A stretch of 64,000 bases of DNA from Xanthomonas prunicola (GTDB taxonomy: Bacteria; Pseudomonadota; Gammaproteobacteria; Xanthomonadales; Xanthomonadaceae), in the NCBI RefSeq assembly GCF_002846205.1, contig NZ_PHKV01000005.1:340323-404322 (forward strand). Reading direction: 5' to 3'. Under the pieces are notes generated by a model, which made no database searches, was not told where the DNA came from, and saw only the letters and a program-made list of their open reading frames with translations. Shown here piece after piece: positions 1 through 9,619 of this stretch. Both the position numbers and the translations under genes were made by a program. The stretch's first letter is position 1. Each line of letters opens with the position of its first letter.

Positions 1-272
1 TGCTTGGCATGGGATTGATCGATCGCGTGGTGCCGCGCGGCCAGGGCGTCGCCGCAGTCGAACAGGTGATCCGCGAAAGCAAGCGCACACCACATGCCTG
101 GGCGGCGATGCAGCAGGTGCGCGAAATGACCACGGCGGTACCGCTAGAGGAGATGATGCGCATCACCGAAATCTGGGTCGATACGGCGATGCAGTTAGGC
201 GAGAAGTCGTTGCGTACCATGGACCGCCTGGTCCGTGCGCAATCGCGTCGCTCCGGGCTCGACGCCAGCTGA
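1..272 (+). CDS. rpfF: RpfF, DSF synthase (3' part only)
   Basis: The last about 90 codons of an enoyl-CoA hydratase/crotonase-family protein; the frame is open from base 3 and the start lies left of the window. The C-terminal helix pattern (GLIDRVVP, then a helical tail ending RRSGLDAS) fits RpfF, which makes the diffusible signal factor cis-11-methyl-2-dodecenoate from acyl carriers. The catalytic glutamates lie upstream and cannot be seen. It converges on rpfC with only 11 bases between the stop codons, the classical rpf arrangement. The identity rests strongly on that context. Confidence 0.9.
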   Translation, partial: LGMGLIDRVVPRGQGVAAVEQVIRESKRTPHAWAAMQQVREMTTAVPLEEMMRITEIWVDTAMQLGEKSLRTMDRLVRAQSRRSGLDAS

Positions 273-283
273 TGTGCGGCGGG

Positions 284-2464
284 CTATTCACTACTCCGGG
301 GGGAGCGCTCGTCGTCCTTGACGCCTTGCAGGCGCGCGTCGAGTGCATCCCTTCCGGCCTGCAGCTGCTCGCGTAACGCCGACAGCCGTTGTCGCCAGTC
401 GGCCTGCAGTTGCCAGTCGGCCATGCGCATCAGCTCGCCGCCACTGCTGGCCAGCTGGGCCAGGCCCAGATTGCTGGCAACGCCACGCAATGCGTGGGCG
501 CTCTCGCGTAGCTGCTCCCAATCCGAGCGGGTGCCATCGCGTTCGATCGCACCGACACAATTGTGTGCATCATCCAGACATTGCCGAATGAACTGACGTT
601 CGAATCCTTCACCCATGCCCAACGCGGCAAGTTCGTCCAACACGCTGGCGTCGAGCACGCCCTCGAAACTGGTCGGTGCCTGCGCAACGGGGGCGGGCGT
701 GGCCAGTGGACGGGTGCTGACCGCCAGCTCGGCCACCGTGTCGAGCAACTTGGCCGCCACCACGGGCTTGGCCAGAAACGCACGCGCACCGGCCTGCTCG
801 CACGCGCGTATCGCCTCCGGTGTGACATCGGCGCTAAGCACCACCACCGGGGCATAGCGCATGCCGCTGGCCTGCATCACTCGCAGCTGCTTGAGCATGT
901 CCAGTCCACTCATGCCTGGCATGTGTAGATCCACGATGACCGCATCGAAGTCCTCGTCGGCCATCGCGTCCAGTACCTGCTCGGCACCGTTGACGCACAT
1001 CACCCTGTGCCCGGCCTTCTCCAGCAATCGCTGCAACACCATGCGATTGGCCTCATGGTCGTCCGCCACCAGCATGCGCATGCTGCGCACGCGCGCGCGA
1101 TGACGCAGAAACGGGTTGGAGAAGGCAATGACGTTGGAGGCTTCCAGCTCGTCGGGAGTCTCCAGCAGGGCCCCCACCGGCTTACGCGTCGGGGCGGCCT
1201 TCTCCAGTACGCCGATCTGCAGCTGCAGCTCGAACCAGAACACGCTGCCGCCGGAAGGATTGGGTAGAAAGCCAATCACGCCGCCCATCGCCTCGACCAG
1301 CCCCTTGGCGATCGTGGTGCCCAGGCCGGTGCCTTCATAGCGGCGCGACAAACCCACGTCCGCCTGCTCGAACGCCTCGAACAAGCGCGGACGCATGTCC
1401 ATCGGCACGCCGATGCCGCTGTCCTCGACATCGAAACGTAGCCGCACCGTCTCATTGCCATTGCCCGAGACGCGCGCGACCCGCAGCAGCACATGGCCGT
1501 GCTCGGTGAATTTGACCGCATTGCCCAGCAAGTTGAGCAATACCTGGCGCAGATGGCCGGTGTCGCCCTTGAGCAGGTCCGGCACGTCGACGGCAACGTC
1601 GGTGCCGTAATCCAGTCCGCGCGCCTTGGCCTGGGGCTGCAGGATCATGTTGACCGAGTCGATCAGATCGCGCAGCGAGAAATCGCGGCGATCGATACGG
1701 ATCTTGCCCGCCTCGATCGCGGAAATATCGAGCACTTCCTCCACCAGCGACAGCAGGCTGCGCGCCGAGGCCTGGATGGTATTCAGGCATTCCTTCTGCT
1801 CTGCATCCAGACGCGTGGTGGCCAGCACTTCGGTCATGCCCGACAACCCGTTCAACGGCGTGCGGAACTCGTGACTCATATTGGCCAGGAATCGGCTTTT
1901 GGCCTGGTTGGCATGCCGCGCCTCGCGGACCGCGCGCGTCATCGCACGCAACAACGAGTCGAAGTACAGCGGCACCGCGATCAACCCCAGCAGCAAGCCC
2001 CAACTCAGATAGGGATTGGCCTTCCAGTAAGGCGAGATCAGGATGGCACTGAGAAAACTCAGGCTGGCCATCGCCGTGGCGGCACGGAGATAGTTACTGC
2101 CGTAGCGCAAGCCATTGCCGATGGTCACCCACATGCACACCGCGTACAACGGCGACGCCGGTTCGCCCTGAATTGCCATGATGGCGCCGGTGCAGGTGTA
2201 ATCGAGCAGCATGCCGATCAGACGCCGCGTGTGTGACACCTGCGGCCGTAGCAGGATCGCCACCATGAGCGCCAGCGACACCACCAGCTCGCCGACCAGG
2301 ATCAACCAGGTGGCCATCAAGGTGTCGCCGTGGGTGTGCTGATAGCGCCAGCCCAGGTACGAAATAAACAGCGTGGTGATGATGATACGGATCAGGTTTT
2401 GCGCGTGTTCCGTATCCGCCCGCCCTGACAGACGTTGTTTCAACCATGGCAGTGGAGACTTCAT
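284..2464 (-). CDS. rpfC: RpfC, hybrid sensor histidine kinase for DSF
   Basis: A 726-aa inner-membrane hybrid kinase that senses DSF and passes phosphate to RpfG; it also restrains RpfF by binding. About five membrane segments occupy residues 25-170. The dimerisation/phosphoacceptor helix has His198 (SHEFRTPLNG), and the ATPase N box (NLLGNAVKFTEHG) and G boxes (DSGIGVP, GTGLGTTIAKG) follow. A receiver domain carries Asp512 (DLHMPGMSG), and a C-terminal HPt domain carries His657 (SAHALRG). These three positions equal the His198/Asp512/His657 reported for RpfC. No truncation is seen. It lies downstream of rpfG on the same strand, 367 bp away. Confidence 0.97.
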   Translation of the reverse strand: MKSPLPWLKQRLSGRADTEHAQNLIRIIITTLFISYLGWRYQHTHGDTLMATWLILVGELVVSLALMVAILLRPQVSHTRRLIGMLLDYTCTGAIMAIQGEPASPLYAVCMWVTIGNGLRYGSNYLRAATAMASLSFLSAILISPYWKANPYLSWGLLLGLIAVPLYFDSLLRAMTRAVREARHANQAKSRFLANMSHEFRTPLNGLSGMTEVLATTRLDAEQKECLNTIQASARSLLSLVEEVLDISAIEAGKIRIDRRDFSLRDLIDSVNMILQPQAKARGLDYGTDVAVDVPDLLKGDTGHLRQVLLNLLGNAVKFTEHGHVLLRVARVSGNGNETVRLRFDVEDSGIGVPMDMRPRLFEAFEQADVGLSRRYEGTGLGTTIAKGLVEAMGGVIGFLPNPSGGSVFWFELQLQIGVLEKAAPTRKPVGALLETPDELEASNVIAFSNPFLRHRARVRSMRMLVADDHEANRMVLQRLLEKAGHRVMCVNGAEQVLDAMADEDFDAVIVDLHMPGMSGLDMLKQLRVMQASGMRYAPVVVLSADVTPEAIRACEQAGARAFLAKPVVAAKLLDTVAELAVSTRPLATPAPVAQAPTSFEGVLDASVLDELAALGMGEGFERQFIRQCLDDAHNCVGAIERDGTRSDWEQLRESAHALRGVASNLGLAQLASSGGELMRMADWQLQADWRQRLSALREQLQAGRDALDARLQGVKDDERSPRSSE

Positions 2465-2831
2465 AGACGCCTCAGACGCGCGCTCGCGTCAATGGGTTGG
2501 GATCCTTCCGTGGCTGCAACGCAGCGTCGATACCTGCAGCGAACGCAGGCCAAATGATGCCCGGTCTCGCTCGTGCAGCGTACGCAACAACGTCACAGGA
2601 ATGCAGGTTAACGCACCCGGCAGTGCAATCGCTGCGCCATGGTGACCTTGCCACGCCAACATTGCACCCAAGCTGAGCGTGGCAGGGGTCAAGACCGTGT
2701 GTAGGGCCTCACCGCCGCGGCGCGGCGCGCTGCCGATCGTTCTCCAGAGCAGCGCGACGGACGCCTGACCATGCTTGCCGTAAGGTCGCCCGATGGGGCG
2801 ATCGCCCAGCTGGCCAGGCGCCACCCTCACC
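2465..2831. other. Gap between rpfG and rpfC where rpfH sits in some xanthomonads
   Basis: This 367-bp gap has no complete gene. On the minus strand an open frame from inside the 3' end of rpfG down to 2489 encodes a hydrophobic stretch (for example TPATLSLGAMLAWQG, then ALPGALTCIPVTLLRTL) that looks like two membrane segments. In X. campestris pv. campestris a small membrane protein, RpfH, is encoded here. This may be its relic, but that is inference. A promoter for rpfC could also be here; none was recognised. Confidence 0.45.
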
Positions 2832-3968
2832 TCACACCCCGGGTCGCGCCGATGCGGTGGAGAACTCGCCACAGATCTGGTCCAGCTGCGCACGGCCGCG
2901 CAATAGCGCATCCACGCAGCGCGGGTCGAACAGACGGCCGCGCTGGGCATACAGGTAGGCCAGCGCAGCATCCATGGTCCAGGCTTCCTTGTACGGGCGC
3001 GGCGACAGCAGCGCATCGAACACGTCAGCCACTGCCACGATGCGCGCTTCCAGCGGAATCGCCTCGCCGACCAGGCCATCCGGATAACCGGTGCCGTCAT
3101 ACCGTTCGTGATGACGCAGCGCGATCAAGGCGCCGACCTGGATGAAACGGTTCTGGCTGCCGCTGAGCAATTCGTAGCCGATGCGCGGATGACGTTTCAT
3201 CACGCTCATTTCGTCGTCGGTGAGCTTGCCCGGCTTGAGCAGCACCGAATCGGGAATGGCGATCTTGCCCATGTCGTGCAGCGGTGCGGCCATCTCGATG
3301 ATGCGCACTTCTTCTTCCGACAGGCCCAGCTGTTCGGCGATCAGGCCGGCCACGTGCGACATGCGCTCCAGGAACGCACTGGTGCCAGAATCGCGGTATT
3401 CGATCGCACGCGCCAGCCGCGACAGCGTCTCGCGTTCGCGCTCTTCGACCTCGTTCATGCTGGCCAGCAGGCGTTGTTCCAGCGAGAGCGCACGTTGTTT
3501 GACGCTCTCGCTCTGCTGACGCAGCTGCAGCAGGTTGGAGCAGCGTGCGCGCAGCTCGCGCGGTCGGATGGGCTTGACCAGGAAGTCGATCACGCCGGCT
3601 TCAAGCGCCGCCTGGCGGATCGGCTCGTCGCCGACGATGGTGATCAGGATGATCGGGATATCGCGGTGGCTGGGCAGACGGCGCAGGCGCCGCGCGAACT
3701 CCAGGCCATCCATCCCGGGCATACGGTAGTCGAGCAGCAACAGATCCACGCGCCCGGCCTCGCACCAGGCCAAGGCGTCGAGCGGATCGCCGAAGTCGTA
3801 GACCTTGAGCTCCGGCGCGATGTCCTCGATGACATGACGCAACATCGTCCGCGCGGACATCTGGTCATCGACAATGACGATGTTCAATCCCAGATCCGCC
3901 TTTTCCGCCCAGCTTCCCCATGTATCCGTCGACATCATGCCGCCCGGACTCCCTAAAACATCCTGCAT
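2832..3968 (-). CDS. rpfG: RpfG, HD-GYP cyclic-di-GMP phosphodiesterase response regulator
   Basis: A 378-aa cytoplasmic response regulator activated by RpfC; it degrades cyclic di-GMP and so turns on virulence factors and biofilm dispersal. The receiver domain has the acidic pair in VIVDDQ and Asp80 (LLLLDYRMPG). A linker helix leads to the HD-GYP domain with HDMGK at His231-Asp232 and HHERYDGTGYPDG near 286-298. The frame is open further upstream, but the ATG at 3968 is preceded by GAGGAG at good spacing and gives the family's usual length. No rpfH follows. Confidence 0.97.
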   Translation of the reverse strand: MQDVLGSPGGMMSTDTWGSWAEKADLGLNIVIVDDQMSARTMLRHVIEDIAPELKVYDFGDPLDALAWCEAGRVDLLLLDYRMPGMDGLEFARRLRRLPSHRDIPIILITIVGDEPIRQAALEAGVIDFLVKPIRPRELRARCSNLLQLRQQSESVKQRALSLEQRLLASMNEVEERERETLSRLARAIEYRDSGTSAFLERMSHVAGLIAEQLGLSEEEVRIIEMAAPLHDMGKIAIPDSVLLKPGKLTDDEMSVMKRHPRIGYELLSGSQNRFIQVGALIALRHHERYDGTGYPDGLVGEAIPLEARIVAVADVFDALLSPRPYKEAWTMDAALAYLYAQRGRLFDPRCVDALLRGRAQLDQICGEFSTASARPGV

Positions 3969-4109
3969 AGCCGTTGCTCCTCTATCTCGAGAACGGAAAA
4001 GCGATGACGCCGGCTCCTGCGCCGGCTCCCCCCGAACAATACCGTGTTCGAGGCTCCGCCCTAGCATATGCAGTATCTGTGCCGTCGGCACACCGACAGC
4101 GCAAAAAAG

Positions 4110-5627
4110 TCAGGCTTCCGGACGCATATACGGGAACAGCAGGACATCGCGGATCGAGGTGCTGCCGGTCAGCAGCATCACCAGACGATCGATCCCGATG
4201 CCCAGGCCGCCGGTCGGCGCCATCCCGTACTCCAACGCACGGATGTAATCGGCGTCGTAGTGCATCGCTTCGTCGTCGCCGCCGTCCTTGGCCTGCACCT
4301 GCGCCTGGAAGCGCGCGGCCTGGTCTTCGGGGTCGTTGAGCTCGGAGAAGCCATTGGCCAGCTCCTTGCCGTTGATGAACAACTCGAAGCGGTCGGTGTA
4401 GCCCGGCTCGGTGTCACTGGACCGCGCCAGCGGCGACACTTCGACCGGGTGGTCGGTGATGAAGGTCGGCTGCACCAGCGTGTGTTCCGCGGTGGCCTCG
4501 AAGATTTCCAGCAACAACTTGCCCCAGCCATAGGACGGCTTGGTGCGGATCTTCAACCGCTCGCAATGGCGCGCCAGCGCCTCGCGATCGGTGCAATCGG
4601 CCGCGCTGATCTCCGGATTGTGGTGACGAACGGCCTCATCCATGCGCCAGCGCCGGAAAGCCGGCGCCAGATCGATGGCGGCCCCGTCCCAGCTCACCTG
4701 CGTGGTGCCCAGCACCGACTGCGCGGTGTCGCGGATCACCTGCTCGGTCAGGTCCATGATCTCGTGGTACGTGGCATAGGCCTCGTAGAGCTCGAGCATG
4801 GTGAATTCGGGGTTGTGCCGGGTCGACACGCCCTCGTTACGGAAATTACGGTTGATCTCGTAGACGCGCTCCAGTCCCCCGACCACCAGCCGCTTGAGGT
4901 ACAGCTCCGGGGCCACGCGCAGGTACAGGTCCAGATCCAGCGCGTTGTGGTGGGTGGTGAACGGCTTGGCGGTGGCGCCGCCGGGGATGTAATGCATCAT
5001 CGGCGTTTCCACTTCCAGGAAGCGGCGCGCATCCAGCCAGGCGCGCATGGCGCGAATGATCTTGGAGCGCTTGATGAAGACTTCGCGCGCTTCCGGAGTG
5101 ACGATCAGATCGACGTAACGTTGGCGGTAGCGCTGCTCCACGTCCGACAGGCCGTGCCACTTGTCCGGCAGCGGGCGCAGCGACTTGGTCAGCAGGCGCA
5201 GCGCGCTCGCCTTGACCGAGAGCTCGCCGGTCTTGGTGCGGGTCAGCCCGCCCTCCACCGCCACGATGTCGCCGACATCCCAGCCCTTGAAGGCGGTGTA
5301 GGCATCGCCCAGCACATTGCCCTGCAGGAATAGCTGCACACGCCCGGATTCGTCCTGGATCTGCGCGAAGCTGGCCTTGCCCATCACCCGCTTGGCCATC
5401 AGGCGGCCGGCCATCTTGACGGTGCGTCCGCTGGCTTCCAGCGCTTCGGGTGTCCAGGTGTCGGCATCGGCGAATTCGGCCTGCAGGTCGCCAGCGAAGT
5501 GTTCGCGCACGAAGTCGTTCGGGTAGGCAATGCCCTGGCCGCGCAATGCGCCCAGTTTCGCGCGACGCTCGGCGATGAGGCTGTTCTCGTCGGCGGGGGT
5601 CTGCGGCGCGGGGGTCTGCTCGGTCAT
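4110..5627 (-). CDS. lysS: Lysyl-tRNA synthetase, class II
   Basis: A 505-aa class II aminoacyl-tRNA synthetase that charges tRNA-Lys with lysine. An N-terminal OB-fold anticodon-binding domain (about residues 60-150: [18 protein letters not shown]) precedes the catalytic core with motif 2 ([19 protein letters not shown]) and motif 3 ([15 protein letters not shown]). The C-terminal [14 protein letters not shown] is typical of LysS. Length matches the bacterial family (about 500-505). It lies between prfB and rpfG on the same strand; the prfB-lysS pair is a common bacterial neighbourhood. Confidence 0.98.
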   Translation of the reverse strand: MTEQTPAPQTPADENSLIAERRAKLGALRGQGIAYPNDFVREHFAGDLQAEFADADTWTPEALEASGRTVKMAGRLMAKRVMGKASFAQIQDESGRVQLFLQGNVLGDAYTAFKGWDVGDIVAVEGGLTRTKTGELSVKASALRLLTKSLRPLPDKWHGLSDVEQRYRQRYVDLIVTPEAREVFIKRSKIIRAMRAWLDARRFLEVETPMMHYIPGGATAKPFTTHHNALDLDLYLRVAPELYLKRLVVGGLERVYEINRNFRNEGVSTRHNPEFTMLELYEAYATYHEIMDLTEQVIRDTAQSVLGTTQVSWDGAAIDLAPAFRRWRMDEAVRHHNPEISAADCTDREALARHCERLKIRTKPSYGWGKLLLEIFEATAEHTLVQPTFITDHPVEVSPLARSSDTEPGYTDRFELFINGKELANGFSELNDPEDQAARFQAQVQAKDGGDDEAMHYDADYIRALEYGMAPTGGLGIGIDRLVMLLTGSTSIRDVLLFPYMRPEA

Positions 5628-5792
5628 GGCGGGAATCGATCTGCTGTGGGTCGGGCGGATGCCCGTTGGGGAATGAGGAACCGGCGACGCCGGCGCTCTT
5701 TTTACAATGACGGTGTGCCGAAGGTACGCGTTAACCGTGTCACCGGGAGCCGCAGCGCATTACCACCGCTGCGTCACAGGCACTGCAGCGCT

Positions 5793-5826
5793 GCGCCAGG
5801 CGGCCGTCGCGACAGCCGCCTGGCGC
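5793..5826 (-). terminator. Strong hairpin just downstream of prfB
   Basis: A perfect 12-bp inverted repeat (GCGCCAGGCGGC / GCCGCCTGGCGC) separated by 10 bases starts six bases after the prfB stop codon. No T tract follows, so it may be a processing or stability hairpin rather than a full intrinsic terminator. Confidence 0.55.
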
Positions 5827-5831
5827 GGCGG

Positions 5832-6957
5832 TCAGGCATCCAGGCGTTTGGAGCCTGCCGCCAGACCGGCCTTGAGGCTGGCCTCGACGAATTCGTCCAG
5901 GTCGCCGTCCAGCACTTTCTGCGTGTCGCTGCGTTCGATGCCGGTGCGCAGATCCTTGATGCGACTCTGGTCGAGCACGTAGTTGCGGATCTGGCTGCCC
6001 CAGCCGATGTCGGACTTGGTGGCCTCCAGCGCGTCGCGCTCGACGTTGCGCTTCTGCACTTCCAGCTCGTACAACTTGGCCGCCAGCATCTTCATCGCGT
6101 TGTCGCGGTTCTGGTGCTGGCTGCGGCCGGTCTGGCAGGCGACCACGGTGTTGGTCGGAATGTGCGTGATACGCACTGCCGATTCGGTCTTGTTGACGTG
6201 CTGACCACCGGCGCCGGAGGAGCGATACACGTCGGTGCGCAGGTCGGCCGGGTTGATGTCGATCTCGATGTTGTCGTCCACTTCCGGCGAGACGAACACC
6301 GAGGTGAAGCTGGTGTGCCGGCGGTTATCCGAGTCGAACGGCGATTTGCGCACCAGCCGGTGCACGCCGATCTCGGTCTTCAACCAGCCGTAGGCGTACT
6401 CGCCTTCGATGCGCACGGTGGCCGACTTGATGCCCGCCACTTCGCCACCGGAGACTTCCATCAGCTCGGTTTTCCAGCCGCGCGACTCGGCCCAGCGCAG
6501 GTACATGCGCAGCAGGATTTCGGCCCAATCCTGCGCCTCGGTGCCGCCGGCACCGGCCTGGATGTCGACGAACGCGTTGGCACCGTCCATCTGGCCGGAG
6601 AACATGCGCTGGAATTCCAGCTTCTCGACATGCGCCTGGTATTTGTCCAGATCGGCGATCACCGCCACCGCAGTGTCTTCGTCCTGTTCGCTTTCGGCCA
6701 GCTCCAGCAGGTCGCCCGCATCGGCCAGACCCGACAGCACATCGGCAATGCCGATCACGGTCTTTTCCAGCAGCGAACGCTCGCGGCCCAGGGCCTGCGC
6801 GCGCTCGGCGTCGTTCCACACATCGGGGCTCTCGAGCTCCCGGCTGACTTCCTCTAGACGCTCTTTCTTGGCGTCGTAGTCAAAGATACCCCCTGAGCGA
6901 GAGCACGCGATCGCTGAGATCGGTGATGCGCTGGCGGATCGGATTGGTTTCGATCAT
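5832..6957 (-). CDS. prfB: Peptide chain release factor 2, made by programmed +1 frameshift
   Basis: RF2 recognises UGA and UAA and triggers peptide release. The SPF codon-recognition motif ([16 protein letters not shown]) and the catalytic GGQ ([14 protein letters not shown]) are both present. The gene is in two frames. The first 25 codons start with ATG at 6957 ([10 protein letters not shown]) and end at an in-frame TGA at 6882-6880; a +1 shift after CTT continues as Leu-Asp-Tyr-Asp. The joined product is 374 aa, normal for RF2. An ATG-only reading starting at 6821 would lose the N-terminus. It lies upstream of lysS. Confidence 0.97.
6879..6894 (-). promoter_or_regulatory. prfB autoregulatory frameshift site
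   Basis: On the minus strand the order is AGGGGG, TAT, CTT, TGA, C: an internal Shine-Dalgarno-like sequence three bases before the CTT slippery codon, an in-frame UGA stop and a following C. This is the classical RF2 autoregulation site: when RF2 is scarce, the ribosome pauses at UGA and slips +1. Confidence 0.95.
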
Positions 6958-7198
6958 GACGGACTTCCGGCAAACAAGCTGGCTAGTTTAGCAAGCGGGC
7001 GGCGGCGGCGAAACGCAACGAAACTGTGGCCGCGCACGCTGCAGCACCTACTAGTGCTCAGGCGCCTGGCTGCCGTGCTCGACCGCAGGCGCCGCAAGCG
7101 CTCCACCATCGCGCACCGCTGTCGCCGCAACCGCGACCGACCGTGCAAAGCGGCTAGGACGCATTCGGGACCAGACGGGCGGGGCCGTCGCAGCGGGC

Positions 7199-8146
7199 TT
7201 ACGCCATCAATGCGTCGGTCTTGGGCACCGCAGCGCCCTGCCCCGCATGCGCACGCAAGCCGGACAGGTGGCTGCGACTGCATGGCAGCACGGTGGCATC
7301 GCGCAGATGCACGCGGGCATCGCCTGAATCGCTTGGTTCAATCGCTTGCACCTGGCCCAGATTGACCAGATAGCTGCGATGGATGCGCACGAACACGGCC
7401 GGGTCCAGTTTGGCCTCGATCGCCGCCATCGTGCTGCGCAGCGGGTAATCGTGACCGCGCACATGCAGGTTGACGTAATTGCCAGAGGCTTGGATCCACT
7501 CGATATCGGCGGTGGCCACCAGGAAATCGCGCCCCAACTTGCGCACCAGAAATCGCTCCGGGCGATCCAGCGGCTCTACTGGCGGACCGTCGTCAGGTGC
7601 GACGAGCAGATGCGCCTCGCCCTGACGGCGCCGTGCGTACCAGGCCAGTGTGTGCTGTACCGCCACCAGCAGCGCAAAGGTGCGCAGATCCTTGGACAGC
7701 TCGTAGACCCACTGCAGCCAGCCACCGAAATCGTAGTGCGCGCCGGCCAGTGCGTAGACCAGCATGCGCAGCACGACCATGCCGGCGACATGCAGCAGCC
7801 ACCAGGCCAGTGCAGCGGTCACATACGCGGGCAAGCGTCGCACCCAGGCATCGGCATGCAGCGGCCAGCGTGCGCAGAGCCACACCACTGCCGGCAACAG
7901 CATGAGCGCGGCCGTGGCGCTACTCAGTTCCCAGCTCAGCACCTGCCACACCTCGATGGGTTGACCATCGCGGCGCGCGGCAAGCCAGGCAGTCCAGACA
8001 TTGCCCAGCGCACTCAGGTAGAACACCAACGACCAGATCACCACGGCCCAGCGTGTGGCAGCGCGGCCGGCTCTGTCGTGGATGATTGGCGGGCGCGGCC
8101 CTCTCGATTGCATTGCACACGTCCGCGGTTGGCAGGTGCCGATCAT
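7199..8146 (-). CDS. Membrane-anchored LytTR-domain transcriptional regulator
   Basis: A protein of up to 315 aa with four predicted membrane segments in the N-terminal half (for example VVIWSLVFYLSALG, AALMLLPAVVWLC, VTAALAWWLLHVAGMVVL) and a LytTR DNA-binding domain from about residue 200 (DIEWIQASGNYVNLHVRG, then FVRIHRSYLVNL). LytTR domains bind direct repeats in promoters. There is no receiver domain, so the membrane part probably senses the signal itself. It is divergent from the acyltransferase gene, a likely target. The start is uncertain: the ATG at 8146 has a weak AGG upstream, and the ATG at 8113 is the alternative. Confidence 0.8.
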   Translation of the reverse strand: MIGTCQPRTCAMQSRGPRPPIIHDRAGRAATRWAVVIWSLVFYLSALGNVWTAWLAARRDGQPIEVWQVLSWELSSATAALMLLPAVVWLCARWPLHADAWVRRLPAYVTAALAWWLLHVAGMVVLRMLVYALAGAHYDFGGWLQWVYELSKDLRTFALLVAVQHTLAWYARRRQGEAHLLVAPDDGPPVEPLDRPERFLVRKLGRDFLVATADIEWIQASGNYVNLHVRGHDYPLRSTMAAIEAKLDPAVFVRIHRSYLVNLGQVQAIEPSDSGDARVHLRDATVLPCSRSHLSGLRAHAGQGAAVPKTDALMA

Positions 8147-8305
8147 AGAGGCCTGCGCTACATCGCGAAACCGCCATCCCTGCCGCCCCTATTCGTCCCT
8201 GGGTGAGCACGACTGGTCACTGCGGGCCGGGTTTTCCACCCCTGCTGCTCCCAATGGAGCGGGCCGCTGGGCAGGATGCATCCACTCCGCCACCAGCCGC
8301 CAACC

Positions 8306-9520
8306 ATGACCGAGCGCCGCCACGATATCGATGCCTTGCGCGTCTTCGCTTTCGCCCTGCTGATCCTCTACCACGTGGGCATGGCCTATGTGGCCGACTG
8401 GGATTTCCACCTCAAGAGCGTGCACACGGCCGAATGGTTGCAGTGGCCGATGATCGTGCTCAATCGCTGGCGGATGCCGTTGTTGTTCATGATCTCCGGC
8501 ATCGCGATCGGCTTGTCGCAGCCGCAGGCCACGCCGTGGCGCTTCGCATTGCGTCGCTGCGGGCGATTGCTGCCGCCGTTGCTGTTCGGCATGTTCGTGG
8601 TGGTGGCAGTGCAGGCCTACTGCCAGGGCGTCAGCAACGGCAAGGTCGCCACCGGCTTCGGCAGCTTCCTGCTGCGCTACTGGCAGGTGCGTCCGTGGCC
8701 GGCCGGCAGTTTCGATGGCTGGGAACATGGCATCACCTGGAATCACCTGTGGTATCTGGCGTACCTGCTGCCCTACACCGTGGCCTTGATGGCGCTGGTG
8801 TCGCTGACAAAGCTGCTGCGGCTGCCGGCATTCCCGCCGCTTCCCTCTTCGATGGTGGTGCCGGCCTTGCTGGTGCTGCCGATCCTGTGGGAGGCGTTCT
8901 GCGTGATGTGGATGATGCCGCGCCATCCACCGACCCATGCGTTGGTCGGCGACTGGTTCGTGCATGCCGAATCGTTCCCGCTTTTTCTATTGGGCTATCT
9001 GCTGGCACGCAACGCGCGCTTCTGGCAGCTGGCCGTGCAATTGCGCTGGCTCACCTTGGTCAGCGCAGTGCTGGCCATCACGACCGAGTTGGGCATCCGC
9101 TATCTGGGCATGCACGTGCAGCCCGCGCAGGTGCCGCAGGTGCTGGCCGCCCTGCCGTGGGAAACACTGGAACACGGCGCACGCGCCGCTTACACCTGGC
9201 TGGCGCTATTGACCCTGCTGGGCTGGGCGAAGCAGCATTTGAACCGCCCGTTCCGCTGGCTGCCGTATTGCACCGAAGCGGTGTTTCCCTGGTACATCCT
9301 GCATCAGAGCCTGATCATCGTGGCGCTGTATTGGCTGATGCCGTTGCAGTTGAACGCCTGGCTGGAACCAGCGCTGGTGATCGCCGCCACCGTGATCGGC
9401 TGTCTGGCGCTGCATGAGTACGTGATCCGGCGGGTGCGCTGGCTGCGGCCGTTGTTCGGCTTGCGTGGGCGCACGCACGCTGTGCCGCGCCAGGCCGGCG
9501 GTGCAGCGGTTGCGTCGTAA
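8306..9520 (+). CDS. Acyltransferase 3 family integral membrane protein
   Basis: A protein of about 404 aa with roughly ten membrane segments. It opens with RRHDIDALRVFAFALLILYH, the start of the acyltransferase 3/OafA family, in which an Asp/His-containing first segment is typical, followed by MPLLFMISGIAIG. Members O-acylate glycans or other envelope molecules; the substrate here is unknown. The ATG at 8306 (MTERRHD) is preferred over an in-frame ATG at 8276 because the conserved domain begins directly after it. It is divergent from the LytTR regulator. Confidence 0.85.
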   Translation: MTERRHDIDALRVFAFALLILYHVGMAYVADWDFHLKSVHTAEWLQWPMIVLNRWRMPLLFMISGIAIGLSQPQATPWRFALRRCGRLLPPLLFGMFVVVAVQAYCQGVSNGKVATGFGSFLLRYWQVRPWPAGSFDGWEHGITWNHLWYLAYLLPYTVALMALVSLTKLLRLPAFPPLPSSMVVPALLVLPILWEAFCVMWMMPRHPPTHALVGDWFVHAESFPLFLLGYLLARNARFWQLAVQLRWLTLVSAVLAITTELGIRYLGMHVQPAQVPQVLAALPWETLEHGARAAYTWLALLTLLGWAKQHLNRPFRWLPYCTEAVFPWYILHQSLIIVALYWLMPLQLNAWLEPALVIAATVIGCLALHEYVIRRVRWLRPLFGLRGRTHAVPRQAGGAAVAS

Positions 9521-9619
9521 CAACCAGTAAACGCACATTTGCTTTCCAACGCACGTTTACTGGACGACACCTCGGCGGCAACGCAAGATGCGTGCCGTAT
9601 CTATGCTTTCGGAACCAAC

